Shown: piece by piece, positions 1 to 6,376 of the stretch
How positions within the stretch are numbered: position 1 is the stretch's first letter
How the letters are laid out: each line of letters begins with the position of its first letter
NCBI GenBank assembly: GCA_020200675.1
Contig: JAIVIG010000027.1
Location: 1-11,322 of the forward strand
Direction: 5' to 3'
DNA from: Actinomycetota bacterium
Lineage (GTDB): Bacteria; Actinomycetota; Rubrobacteria; Rubrobacterales; Rubrobacteraceae
Length of the DNA: 11,322 nucleotides
The notes under the pieces: model-generated
The model's input: only the letters and a program-made list of their open reading frames with translations
The model's database searches: none
Told to the model about the DNA's origin: nothing
Position numbers and translations under genes: made by a program

Positions 1-1437
1 TACGCGTACTTCGCCAACCGCTTCGAGGCGGTGGCCCAAGCGAACGAGGAGAGCCCGGCGATGTTCTTCGTCGAGGGTGTCCTGATGGTCCTCGGGGCGG
101 TTCTGCTCACGGCGTTCAACCTCGGCCTCGTCTACGGCGTCTTGCGCTATCTGATGCGCCTCGTTCCGGCGACGGCGCCCGTTTTGAAGATGGCCGTCGC
201 CCACCCGGCCTCCCGTCCCGCCCGCACCGGCTTCACGCTCGCGATGTTCGCGCTCATCCTGTACATGGTAACTATAAGCTCCGTCTTCTCCAGCACCCAG
301 ACCGCCGCCACCGCGCAGACCCGCGACAAGCAACTCTCCGGCTACGACGGCGCCGTGCAGTCCGGTCCCGTGGCGCCTTTAGACGACTTCGACGAGAAGG
401 TGCGGGGGAACGACGTTCTGCGCGAGGAGATCCCGGTCTCCGAGAGGCTCGTCGCCGGCGGGGTCGAGCTGCCCGAGTACGAGGCGTCGGACTACGACGT
501 CACCCCTTTCGGGCCGAATCTGGGCGAGGCCGCGCCCGGGTCAGACCTGGCGGATTACGTCACCTACGCACCAAACGGTTTTCTCGCCTCCACGACCGAC
601 GTGCTGGAGGAGCGCTCGCCGGAGTACGCGACGGACCGGGAGGCCTGGGAGGCCCTGGGAGAGGACCCGAGCCTGGCGATCCTCACGTTCCCGTTCAACG
701 GGGAGGGAAACTTCCTGGCGCGGCCGACGCTCGGGGCGAGGGACACGGTGCTCTTGCGAGATCCCCTGAGCGGCGAGGAGGTCGAGAAGAAGATAGTGGG
801 CAGGATCAAAGACCCCGGCGGTTTCCCGCTCGGCGTGATCAACGGCGTCATCGTCGGCGAGGGGGCTCGCGGAGAACTGCCGTACCTCCGGACTCAGGAG
901 ACCTTTCTGTTGCGGGTGGACGAGGGGGCGGACGCGGCGGAGGTCGGGCGGGAGCTGAAGAAGGAGTTCGCGGCGACGGGGGCACGGAGCTTCTTGCTCG
1001 ACGACATTTTGGGGCGAGGGCAGCAGTTCACGGACACGTTCGTAAAGATCGTGCAGGCGTTCCTGGCGTTCGGGCTCGTGGTGGGGGTGGCGGGGCTCGC
1101 GGTCATCAGCGCCCGCGCCGTCCACGAGCGGCGGCGTGAGATCGGGGCCTTGCGGGCCCTGGGGTTCAAGAAGAGCATCCTCGGCTGGCAGTTCGTCGTC
1201 GAGAGCTCCTCCATCGCGCTGCTCGGGATCCTGCTCGGCGTGGCCGTCGGAACTTTGGGCGGCTACAATCTCTTTAGCGTCACGGTAGACGACCCGGACG
1301 CCCGGTTTGTCTTCCCGTGGACGCAGATGCTCGCCATCGGCCTCTCTGTGTGGGTGGCGTCGCTACTCTTTACCATCGTCCCGGCCGTGAGGGCCTCGCG
1401 TATACCCGCTGTCGAAGCCCTCCGGTACGAAGGCTAG
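1..1437 (+). CDS. ABC transporter permease, MacB/FtsX type (C-terminal part; 5' end outside window)
   Basis: The frame is open from base 1, so the gene begins upstream; the internal GTG at 31 is not a convincing start. 478 residues are visible. Two membrane helices lie near residues 23-47 and 78-96, then a large extracytoplasmic region of about 250 residues, then three helices near 349-370, 397-420 and 441-462. The last 140 residues are a typical FtsX domain: a basic cytoplasmic loop (HERRREIGALRALGFKK) after the third helix and the usual ending RASRIPAVEALRYEG. The layout fits a large permease with two FtsX domains, of the kind that moves lipids, peptides or drugs or drives envelope proteins mechanically. 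The substrate cannot be read from sequence. The stop is one base before the start of the ATPase gene at 1439, so the two are surely one transport unit. Family assignment is firm; function beyond that is open. Confidence 0.9.
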   Translation, partial: YAYFANRFEAVAQANEESPAMFFVEGVLMVLGAVLLTAFNLGLVYGVLRYLMRLVPATAPVLKMAVAHPASRPARTGFTLAMFALILYMVTISSVFSSTQTAATAQTRDKQLSGYDGAVQSGPVAPLDDFDEKVRGNDVLREEIPVSERLVAGGVELPEYEASDYDVTPFGPNLGEAAPGSDLADYVTYAPNGFLASTTDVLEERSPEYATDREAWEALGEDPSLAILTFPFNGEGNFLARPTLGARDTVLLRDPLSGEEVEKKIVGRIKDPGGFPLGVINGVIVGEGARGELPYLRTQETFLLRVDEGADAAEVGRELKKEFAATGARSFLLDDILGRGQQFTDTFVKIVQAFLAFGLVVGVAGLAVISARAVHERRREIGALRALGFKKSILGWQFVVESSSIALLGILLGVAVGTLGGYNLFSVTVDDPDARFVFPWTQMLAIGLSVWVASLLFTIVPAVRASRIPAVEALRYEG

Positions 1438-1438
1438 A

Positions 1439-2512
1439 ATGGACCTGCGGCAAGTGAACGCCGACGACGACAGACCGAAGAACCATACCGGCCGCCTCCT
1501 CGAGAACGCCCGCCGCGAGCTCGGACTCTCCCTGGAAGAGGCCGCCAGGCGCACGGGGATACCCGCCGGCATCCTCGAAGCTCTGGAGAAGGACGCCTCT
1601 CATCCCTCCGGCGCTTTTCACAGCCGGGTCTTCCTCAGGAACTATGCCGACTCCCTGGGCCTCGACGGTCGTGCCTTCTCCCGTCAGAAGACCGAAGGGC
1701 GGATCGAGGAAACCCCTTCGCAGAGCCCGCCGTCACAGGACGTTCCTCCACAGAACGTTTCTACGCAGGAGGTTCCTCCGCGGGATGTGGCGTCGCCCAA
1801 CGGTCAGCCTCCCGTCATGGTCGAGGCGCGCGGGGTGTACAAGAGTTATGGGGCCGAGGAGTTTGTCGTTCACGCTCTGGAGGACGTGAGTCTGCGGATA
1901 GGGAAAGGTTCTCTCGTCGCCGTGATGGGGCCGTCCGGGTGTGGCAAGACCACGCTCTTGAACGTCCTCTCCGGCCTCGACGAGATAGATCGCGGGGAGA
2001 TTTTCGTCGCCGGCGAGCCCCTTCACACCATGAACGACGCTCGCCGCACCGGATACCGCGCCCGTCACATGGGCTTCGTCTTCCAGGGCTTCAATCTCAT
2101 GCCCGTCCTCTCCGCCGTCGAGAACGTCGAGCTGCCTCTCCTGGTGAGCGGCGCCGGTGTGGCGGTCGCCCGCAAGCGCGCCCTCGAAGTCCTGGATCAG
2201 GTCCGGCTGACGGACAGGGCGCACCACCGCCCCAACCAGCTCTCTGGCGGACAGCAGCAGCGGGTCGCCATGGCCCGCGCCCTCGCGGGCGAGCCGGCGA
2301 TAGTCTGGGCCGACGAACCGACGGGCAACCTCGACTCCGATACCTCGCAAGAAGTCCTGGACCTCCTGCTGCGGCTGAACCGCGAGAACGGGCAGACCTT
2401 CGTTGTAGTAACTCACGACCCCGACGTGGGGGAGCTTATGGACCGGATCGTGCGGATGGAGGATGGCCGGATCTTGAGTCAAGCCGGGGAATCGGGGGAG
2501 ACAGAGGCGTAG
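1439..2512 (+). CDS. ABC transporter ATPase (MacB/LolD-like) with N-terminal RodZ-type helix-turn-helix
   Basis: A 357-residue protein in three parts. Residues 18-80 resemble the HTH_25 domain of RodZ-like proteins (RRELGLSLEEAARRTGIP, then FLRNYADSLGLD). Residues 90-125 are a Pro/Gln/Ser linker built from five-residue repeats. Residues 127-345 are a complete ABC ATPase: Walker A GPSGCGKT (164-171), Q-loop Gln216, signature LSGGQ (268-272), Walker B ending in the catalytic Glu293, D-loop NLDS (297-300) and switch His326. The ATPase is closest to the MacB/LolD/FtsE group, whose partners are FtsX-type permeases, and such a permease lies one base upstream. ATG 1439 is preceded by AAGG at 5 nt. 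Members of this group are usually about 220-250 residues, so the N-terminal 125 residues are an addition. Whether they bind DNA, as HTH folds often do, or a protein, as in RodZ-MreB, is unknown. ATPase role is certain; HTH assignment is by pattern. Confidence 0.9.
   Translation: MDLRQVNADDDRPKNHTGRLLENARRELGLSLEEAARRTGIPAGILEALEKDASHPSGAFHSRVFLRNYADSLGLDGRAFSRQKTEGRIEETPSQSPPSQDVPPQNVSTQEVPPRDVASPNGQPPVMVEARGVYKSYGAEEFVVHALEDVSLRIGKGSLVAVMGPSGCGKTTLLNVLSGLDEIDRGEIFVAGEPLHTMNDARRTGYRARHMGFVFQGFNLMPVLSAVENVELPLLVSGAGVAVARKRALEVLDQVRLTDRAHHRPNQLSGGQQQRVAMARALAGEPAIVWADEPTGNLDSDTSQEVLDLLLRLNRENGQTFVVVTHDPDVGELMDRIVRMEDGRILSQAGESGETEA
1736..1795 (+). repeat. In-frame degenerate 15-bp tandem repeat in the ATPase linker
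   Basis: Four successive 15-bp units encode QDVPP, QNVST, QEVPP and RDVAS; a weaker fifth unit (QSPPS, 1721-1735) precedes them. The units are in frame and join the HTH to the ATPase domain. The repeat pattern suggests linker growth by unit duplication followed by drift, so its length may differ between strains. Confidence 0.6.
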
Positions 2513-2564
2513 CGCGGTTCTGTCGCGAGGCTGCTACTATGCGGGCCAGGTAGCTGATGGTACT

Positions 2565-2569
2565 GGAGG
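2565..2569 (+). promoter_or_regulatory. Ribosome binding site GGAGG deciding a TTG start at 2577
   Basis: GGAGG lies 7 nt before TTG 2577 in the 64-base gap after the ATPase gene. It supports the TTG as the start of the membrane protein that follows. No convincing promoter or terminator was seen in the gap; a TACTAT at 2535-2540 could be a -10 box but has no -35 partner. Confidence 0.6.
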
Positions 2570-2576
2570 CTTCTCT

Positions 2577-3041
2577 TTGCGCCGGATCAACGTTTTCGTT
2601 CTCGGCGTCGTGCTCGGCGCGGCGCTGTTGTGGGTCTGCGCGTTCGTGGGGTTCCTGGGCTTCACGAGCGTCGAGGGGGCCACCTTCTCTGCCCTGCTGC
2701 TGTTCGCGATCGTGGTCGCCGACGTGGTGCTCGGCGGTCTCCTGGCGCGCATTCTGTTGCCCGGTAGTGGTGGCTCTATTTCGCGGCGCCAGGCGCGTGA
2801 GGCGAAGGGGGTGGGACTCTTCGTCGGCGGCTCGGTCTTCGTGGGCGCGGTCGCGAGCGGCCTGTTTGTGGGCGCAATGATACTACTCGACACTCCTGCT
2901 TCGCAGCGCAACCTGTTCGTGTTTGCTGCCGGTCCCGGTCTCGGGCTGGTGTACGGCATGGTCCTCGGGATGCCCGCCGTGGTAGGAGCTACCCTGGTGG
3001 AGTTGAGGCCGCGCGCGCGCAGGAGAAGCTCCCGGAGATGA
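2577..3041 (+). CDS. Unrecognised four-helix membrane protein
   Basis: A 154-residue hydrophobic protein starting at TTG behind GGAGG. Four membrane segments are visible, near residues 7-30, 38-62, 78-103 and 112-140, with a short basic loop (SRRQAREAK) between the second and third and a very basic tail (RPRARRRSSRR). By the positive-inside rule, the middle loop and the C-terminus should be cytoplasmic. The helices are rich in Gly and Ala. No catalytic or binding motif was recognised, so no function is proposed. Its stop overlaps the next start in ATGA (3038-3041), so the two are probably translated together. It follows the ABC pair on the same strand after 64 bases and could be co-transcribed with it. 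Start, frame and membrane nature are well supported; the role is unknown. Confidence 0.75.
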   Translation: MRRINVFVLGVVLGAALLWVCAFVGFLGFTSVEGATFSALLLFAIVVADVVLGGLLARILLPGSGGSISRRQAREAKGVGLFVGGSVFVGAVASGLFVGAMILLDTPASQRNLFVFAAGPGLGLVYGMVLGMPAVVGATLVELRPRARRRSSRR

Positions 3042-3265
3042 GCTTCTTTACGTCCTGGGACATTCTAGGCATCTCGCTCGTACTCTCCTTGGAGTTCCTC
3101 GGGCCGTTCGCGCTCGGGGTGAGCCTCATAGCCTGGATGGCCCTCCGCCCGCCGAGAGCCGACGCGCCCAGGAGAAAGGCATCCTCGCTCCTGGGCGTCG
3201 CGCTCGGCCTGTTGATCTGTATCGCGCCCGTAATATTGTTCTTGATGACCGACGCGTTCGGCTGA
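3038..3265 (+). CDS. Small two-helix membrane protein, unrecognised
   Basis: A 75-residue protein whose ATG overlaps the TGA of the preceding membrane protein gene; AGGAG lies about 12 nt upstream inside that gene. Two hydrophobic segments (about residues 8-35 and 48-70) flank a short basic loop (RPPRADAPRRK), which predicts a hairpin with the loop in the cytoplasm. No motif was recognised. The overlap with its neighbour and the similar composition argue that it is a real gene and that the two products may act together. It ends 26 bases before the stop of the convergent synthetase/acetyltransferase gene. A CGGG/CCCG element in that gap is too short to call a terminator. Confidence 0.7.
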   Translation: MSFFTSWDILGISLVLSLEFLGPFALGVSLIAWMALRPPRADAPRRKASSLLGVALGLLICIAPVILFLMTDAFG

Positions 3266-3291
3266 CGCGGGGGTGACCCGTCTTCCCGACT

Positions 3292-6045
3292 CTAGCCGAC
3301 CAGTTGGCCGGCCATGAGGTCCAGGTCCGCTTTCACGACGCCTTCTTCGAGGTCGCGGCGCAGGCGGAAGCCGAACTTCTTGCTCAGACGCTGCATGGCG
3401 CGGTTTTCGAGCAGGATCTCGGCGGTGATCCGGCGCAAGCCCTCTTCGCGGCCGATCTCGAGGAGCTTCCCGAGCAGTATGGTGCCGAGCCCCTGGTGTT
3501 GGAAGCGATCGTTTACGAGGATGGCGAACTCGGCTTCGTCGAGGACTACGTTGTTCTTGCTGAGGCGACCTACGCCCAGTATCTCCGGCTCCCCGGTCTC
3601 GGGGTTCTCCCGCTCGGCCACGAGGGCCATCTCGCGGTCGTAGTCTATGAAACAGATGCGCACGAGGCGGTCGTGGGCGATCCTGCTGGTGAGCTTCATC
3701 GCGTGGAAGTAGCGCATGTAGATGCTGCGCTCGGAGAGCGACTCGTGGAACTTGACCATCAAGGGCTCGTCCTCAGGCTGGATGGGCCGCACGGTTACGG
3801 GCGTGCCGTCCTTCATCTCGGCTTGGCTCACGTACTGGCCGGGGTAGGGCCGGATGGCGGGCCGGGGCAGGTCCTCTTCCTCGGTGTCGGGGTCGTGCAG
3901 GACGACCCGGGCGTCGAGGGCGATGAGACGCTCGGGCGAAGCCAGGAGCGGGTTTACGTCGAGCTCCCGGATCCAGGGCTGCTCGACGACGAGCCGCGAG
4001 AAGCGCACGAGCAGCCTCTCTACGGCCCCCAGATCTACCGGCGCCCGCCCCCGGACGCCCTTTAGAGCCTCCACGATGCGGGTCCTCTCCATCATCCTGC
4101 GCGCCAGCGTCGTGGTGAGCGGCGGGAGGGCCAGTGATCTGTCCTTGTAGACCTCGACGAGCTGGCCGCCCGAGCCGAAGAGCAGGACCGGCCCGAACTG
4201 CGGGTCGATGCTGCTGCCGACGATGAGCTCATACCCTTCCATGGAGACCATCGGCTGCACCGTAACCCCTTCGAAGTGCTCGGCCCCGACCTTCTCGGCG
4301 ACCGAGGCCGCTATGCCCTCGTACGCCCCGCGTACGGCTTCCGCGTCGGGCAGGTCGAGACGCACGCCGCCGACGTCTGTCTTGTGCGTGATGGTCTCGG
4401 AGTAGAGCTTGAGGACGACGGGGTAGCCGATCTCCCCGGCGTACCGGACTGCCTCTTCGGCGTCGCGGGCGACGCGTGTCTCGACGGTCGGGATGCCGTA
4501 GGCGGCGAGCAGCTCTTTTGCCTCGGCCTCGGTGAGGAGCGTGCGGCCTTCGTCGCGTACCGCCGCGATAACTTCCTCGGCCCTCTCGCGGTCGGTATCG
4601 TCCTCCTCGACGAACTCCGGCGTCTCGTAGATGCTGCGCAGGTTGTAGGTGTAGCGCCACATGTGGTCGAAGACGCGGGCAGCGGTGTCCGGATAGTCGA
4701 AGGTGGGCATGCCGGCTCTGTTGAGGATCTCCTCCCCAGCGGCGACGCTCTGACCGCCCAACCAGCTGGCGAGCACGGGCTTGCGGCTTCCCTCGGCGTA
4801 GGGCGCGAGCGCCTCGGCGGTCTCGGTCGGGTTGGTCATGTCCTGGGGGGTGAGGATGACGAGCATGCCGTCGCTTTCGGGGTCTTTTGCTACGACGTCG
4901 AGGGTCTTCGCGTACCGCTCGGGGTCCGCATCGCCGAGGACGTCCACGGGGTTGGCGTGGCTCCAGGGGGCGGGGAGGAAACCGTTCAAGGCCTCCATCG
5001 TCTCGGGGGAGAGCTCGGCTAGCTCCCCGCCGCCGGTGACGAGGGCGTCGGTGGCGAGCACGCCGGGGCCGCCGGCGTTGGTGACTATGGTGAGGCGCGG
5101 CCCCTTGGGGCGCGGCTGCTTGCCGAGCGTCTCGGCCATGTGGAAGAGGTCGGAGATGTCGTCGACGCGCAAGACCCCACTCCTGCGGAAGGCGGCGTTC
5201 AGGACCTCGTCGCTGCCGGTCAGGGAACCGGTGTGCGAGGCGGCGGCGCGTCCGGCGGCCTCGGTGCGGCCGGCCTTTATGACGATGATGGGCTTGGTGA
5301 GCGAGACCTCGCGCGCGGCGGAGAGGAACGAACGGGCGTCGCCGATGGACTCCATGTAGACGATGATGCTCCTCGTATGCCGGTCGTCGCCGAGGTGGTA
5401 GATCAGGTCTCCCCAATCGACGTCGAGCATAGAACCGACGGAGACGAAGGCCGAGAAGCCGATGTTCTCTCTGAGGCTCTGGTCCAAAATGGCGGTACAC
5501 AGGGCCCCGCTCTGGCTCAGAAACGCTACGTTGCCGGGCCGGGCCAGGGCGCCGGCGAAGGTGGCGTTGAAGCCCGTGATCGGGTTCATCACGCCCAGGG
5601 TGTTGGGTCCGGCGACGCGCATCCGCCCGCGCCGGGCCTCCTCTAAAACCCTCTCTTCGAGCTCGACGCCCTCCGCCCCGATCTCCTTGAAGCCGGCGGA
5701 GATGATTATGGCCCCCCTGACCCCGGCGTCAGCGCACTCGGCCATTATCCCCGGAACCGCCCGGGCCGGCGCGACGACCACCGCGAGGTCCACGTCTTCG
5801 GGTACCTCGGAGACGCTCGGATAAGCCCTGATCCCCAACACGTTCGTCCTGTTCGGGTTGACCGGGTAGACCGTACCCCCGAACGGGCTGCTTATGAGGT
5901 TGCTCAGCACCGTGCGCCCCACGCTCCCGGCCGTGTCGGTCGCCCCGATCACCGCGACCGTCTCGGGCCGGAAGATCACATCCATAGGCCGCCTCTCGTA
6001 CTTCAACACGTCGTGCGCCGGATCCCCGGTGGGTGGCTTCTTCAT
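3292..6045 (-). CDS. ADP-forming acyl-CoA synthetase fused to GNAT acetyltransferase (Pat/PatZ-like)
   Basis: A 917-residue protein. Residues 25-120 are a CoA-binding Rossmann domain (VAVIGATDTAGSVGR). Residues 165-460 are the succinyl-CoA-ligase-like part, including SQSGALC and the loop ASHTGSLTG with His271, the position phosphorylated in ADP-forming acetyl-CoA synthetases. Residues 500-720 are an ATP-grasp domain with THKTDVGG, whose His554 matches the second histidine of those enzymes. Residues 748-900 are a GNAT domain with acetyl-CoA loop QHQGLG (849-854). This is the layout of Pat/PatZ protein lysine acetyltransferases, which acetylate enzymes such as acetyl-CoA synthetase. Because both histidines are present, the ligase part could also make acetyl-CoA from acetate with ATP, or the reverse. 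An open frame continues upstream to 6204, but ATG 6045 has GAGGAG at 6 nt and the upstream 53 residues look non-conserved. The gene is divergent from the P450 operon. Family is secure; the physiological substrate is inferred. Confidence 0.92.
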   Translation of the reverse strand: MKKPPTGDPAHDVLKYERRPMDVIFRPETVAVIGATDTAGSVGRTVLSNLISSPFGGTVYPVNPNRTNVLGIRAYPSVSEVPEDVDLAVVVAPARAVPGIMAECADAGVRGAIIISAGFKEIGAEGVELEERVLEEARRGRMRVAGPNTLGVMNPITGFNATFAGALARPGNVAFLSQSGALCTAILDQSLRENIGFSAFVSVGSMLDVDWGDLIYHLGDDRHTRSIIVYMESIGDARSFLSAAREVSLTKPIIVIKAGRTEAAGRAAASHTGSLTGSDEVLNAAFRRSGVLRVDDISDLFHMAETLGKQPRPKGPRLTIVTNAGGPGVLATDALVTGGGELAELSPETMEALNGFLPAPWSHANPVDVLGDADPERYAKTLDVVAKDPESDGMLVILTPQDMTNPTETAEALAPYAEGSRKPVLASWLGGQSVAAGEEILNRAGMPTFDYPDTAARVFDHMWRYTYNLRSIYETPEFVEEDDTDRERAEEVIAAVRDEGRTLLTEAEAKELLAAYGIPTVETRVARDAEEAVRYAGEIGYPVVLKLYSETITHKTDVGGVRLDLPDAEAVRGAYEGIAASVAEKVGAEHFEGVTVQPMVSMEGYELIVGSSIDPQFGPVLLFGSGGQLVEVYKDRSLALPPLTTTLARRMMERTRIVEALKGVRGRAPVDLGAVERLLVRFSRLVVEQPWIRELDVNPLLASPERLIALDARVVLHDPDTEEEDLPRPAIRPYPGQYVSQAEMKDGTPVTVRPIQPEDEPLMVKFHESLSERSIYMRYFHAMKLTSRIAHDRLVRICFIDYDREMALVAERENPETGEPEILGVGRLSKNNVVLDEAEFAILVNDRFQHQGLGTILLGKLLEIGREEGLRRITAEILLENRAMQRLSKKFGFRLRRDLEEGVVKADLDLMAGQLVG

Positions 6046-6051
6046 CGGATG

Positions 6052-6057
6052 CTCCTC
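6052..6057 (-). promoter_or_regulatory. Ribosome binding site GAGGAG fixing the synthetase/acetyltransferase start
   Basis: On the minus strand GAGGAG sits 6 nt before ATG 6045. The alternatives at 6093 and 6204 have no such site, so 6045 is the preferred start. Confidence 0.75.
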
Positions 6058-6099
6058 TTCGAACGCCTGCTCGAAATAACTCCGTATATTCATTAGGCA

Positions 6100-6105
6100 C
6101 TTATA
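6100..6105 (-). promoter_or_regulatory. Possible -10 box (TATAAG) for the synthetase/acetyltransferase gene
   Basis: On the minus strand TATAAG matches five of six bases of the sigma70 -10 consensus and lies in the only AT-rich patch upstream of the gene. It would give a leader of roughly 50 nt. No good -35 hexamer was found 16-18 bases away, so this is tentative. Confidence 0.3.
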
Positions 6106-6205
6106 TTCATAACACGCTTGTGAGGGCAGGGGCGTGATCGTTGTTACCTCATCCGTCGAGATGTTGTCCTGGATTCCCCGTATAGAGAAATCGAAACGAC
6201 GCACG

Positions 6206-6236
6206 CCGGCACGACCACGGATAGCAGTCCGGCACG
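6206..6236. repeat. Direct repeat CCGGCACG in divergent intergenic region
   Basis: CCGGCACG occurs at 6206-6213 and 6229-6236, 23 bases apart start to start, about two helical turns. The spacing would suit a dimeric regulator on one DNA face, but chance is possible in GC-rich DNA. Confidence 0.35.
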
Positions 6237-6241
6237 TTCAC

Positions 6242-6262
6242 GTCCCGGAGTAGGACCGGGAC
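6242..6262. repeat. Perfect inverted repeat between divergent genes
   Basis: GTCCCGG and CCGGGAC form perfect 7-bp arms around a 7-base centre. It lies about 60 bases upstream of the P450 promoter -35 and about 200 bases from the divergent synthetase start. It could be an operator for either gene. No run of T follows on either strand, so it is not a typical terminator. Confidence 0.5.
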
Positions 6263-6311
6263 ACGCACCGCGCGGCCCCATCTACACCCGATAGCGGTTA
6301 TCTCGTTCACG

Positions 6312-6340
6312 CTTTCACTGTTGACTGAAATTACTGAAAG
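6312..6340. promoter_or_regulatory. Candidate operator overlapping the P450 promoter -35
   Basis: Three TGAAA-type half-sites cluster here: TTTCA at 6313-6317 and ACTGAAA at 6324-6330 and 6333-6339. They make both an inverted pair (TTTCA-N8-TGAAA; also CTTTCA-N17-TGAAAG) and a direct pair 9 bases apart. The -35 hexamer lies between the arms, so a bound protein would block RNA polymerase. The natural candidate is the GbsR/MarR-type regulator encoded in the same operon. Binding is inference. Confidence 0.4.
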
Positions 6341-6348
6341 TTTATACT
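6321..6348 (+). promoter_or_regulatory. Sigma70-type promoter of the P450 operon
   Basis: TTGACT (6321-6326, five of six) is followed after 16 bases by TATACT (6343-6348, five of six). A start site near 6355 would give a leader of about 20 nt that includes the AAGGAGG ribosome binding site ending at 6371, 5 nt before ATG 6377. This is the strongest promoter-like sequence in the window. Confidence 0.7.
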
Positions 6349-6376
6349 CAGATAAGATCCGAAAAAGGAGGACGCT

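Noticed and set aside
1733..2482. 249-codon minus-strand frame opposite the ABC ATPase
   Set aside because: Antisense shadow of a certain ATPase gene; no protein-like domains.
3266..3291. Short CGGG/CCCG element between convergent genes
   Set aside because: Stem of only four pairs and no T-run on either strand; insufficient for a terminator.
3304..4065. 253-codon plus-strand frame antisense to the GNAT domain
   Set aside because: Composition follows the antisense of the real gene, and it lacks a ribosome binding site or recognisable motif.
4229..5500. 423-codon open frame on the minus strand inside the synthetase/acetyltransferase gene
   Set aside because: Arg/His/Pro-rich with no family pattern; it is an out-of-frame reading of a clear gene in GC-rich DNA.
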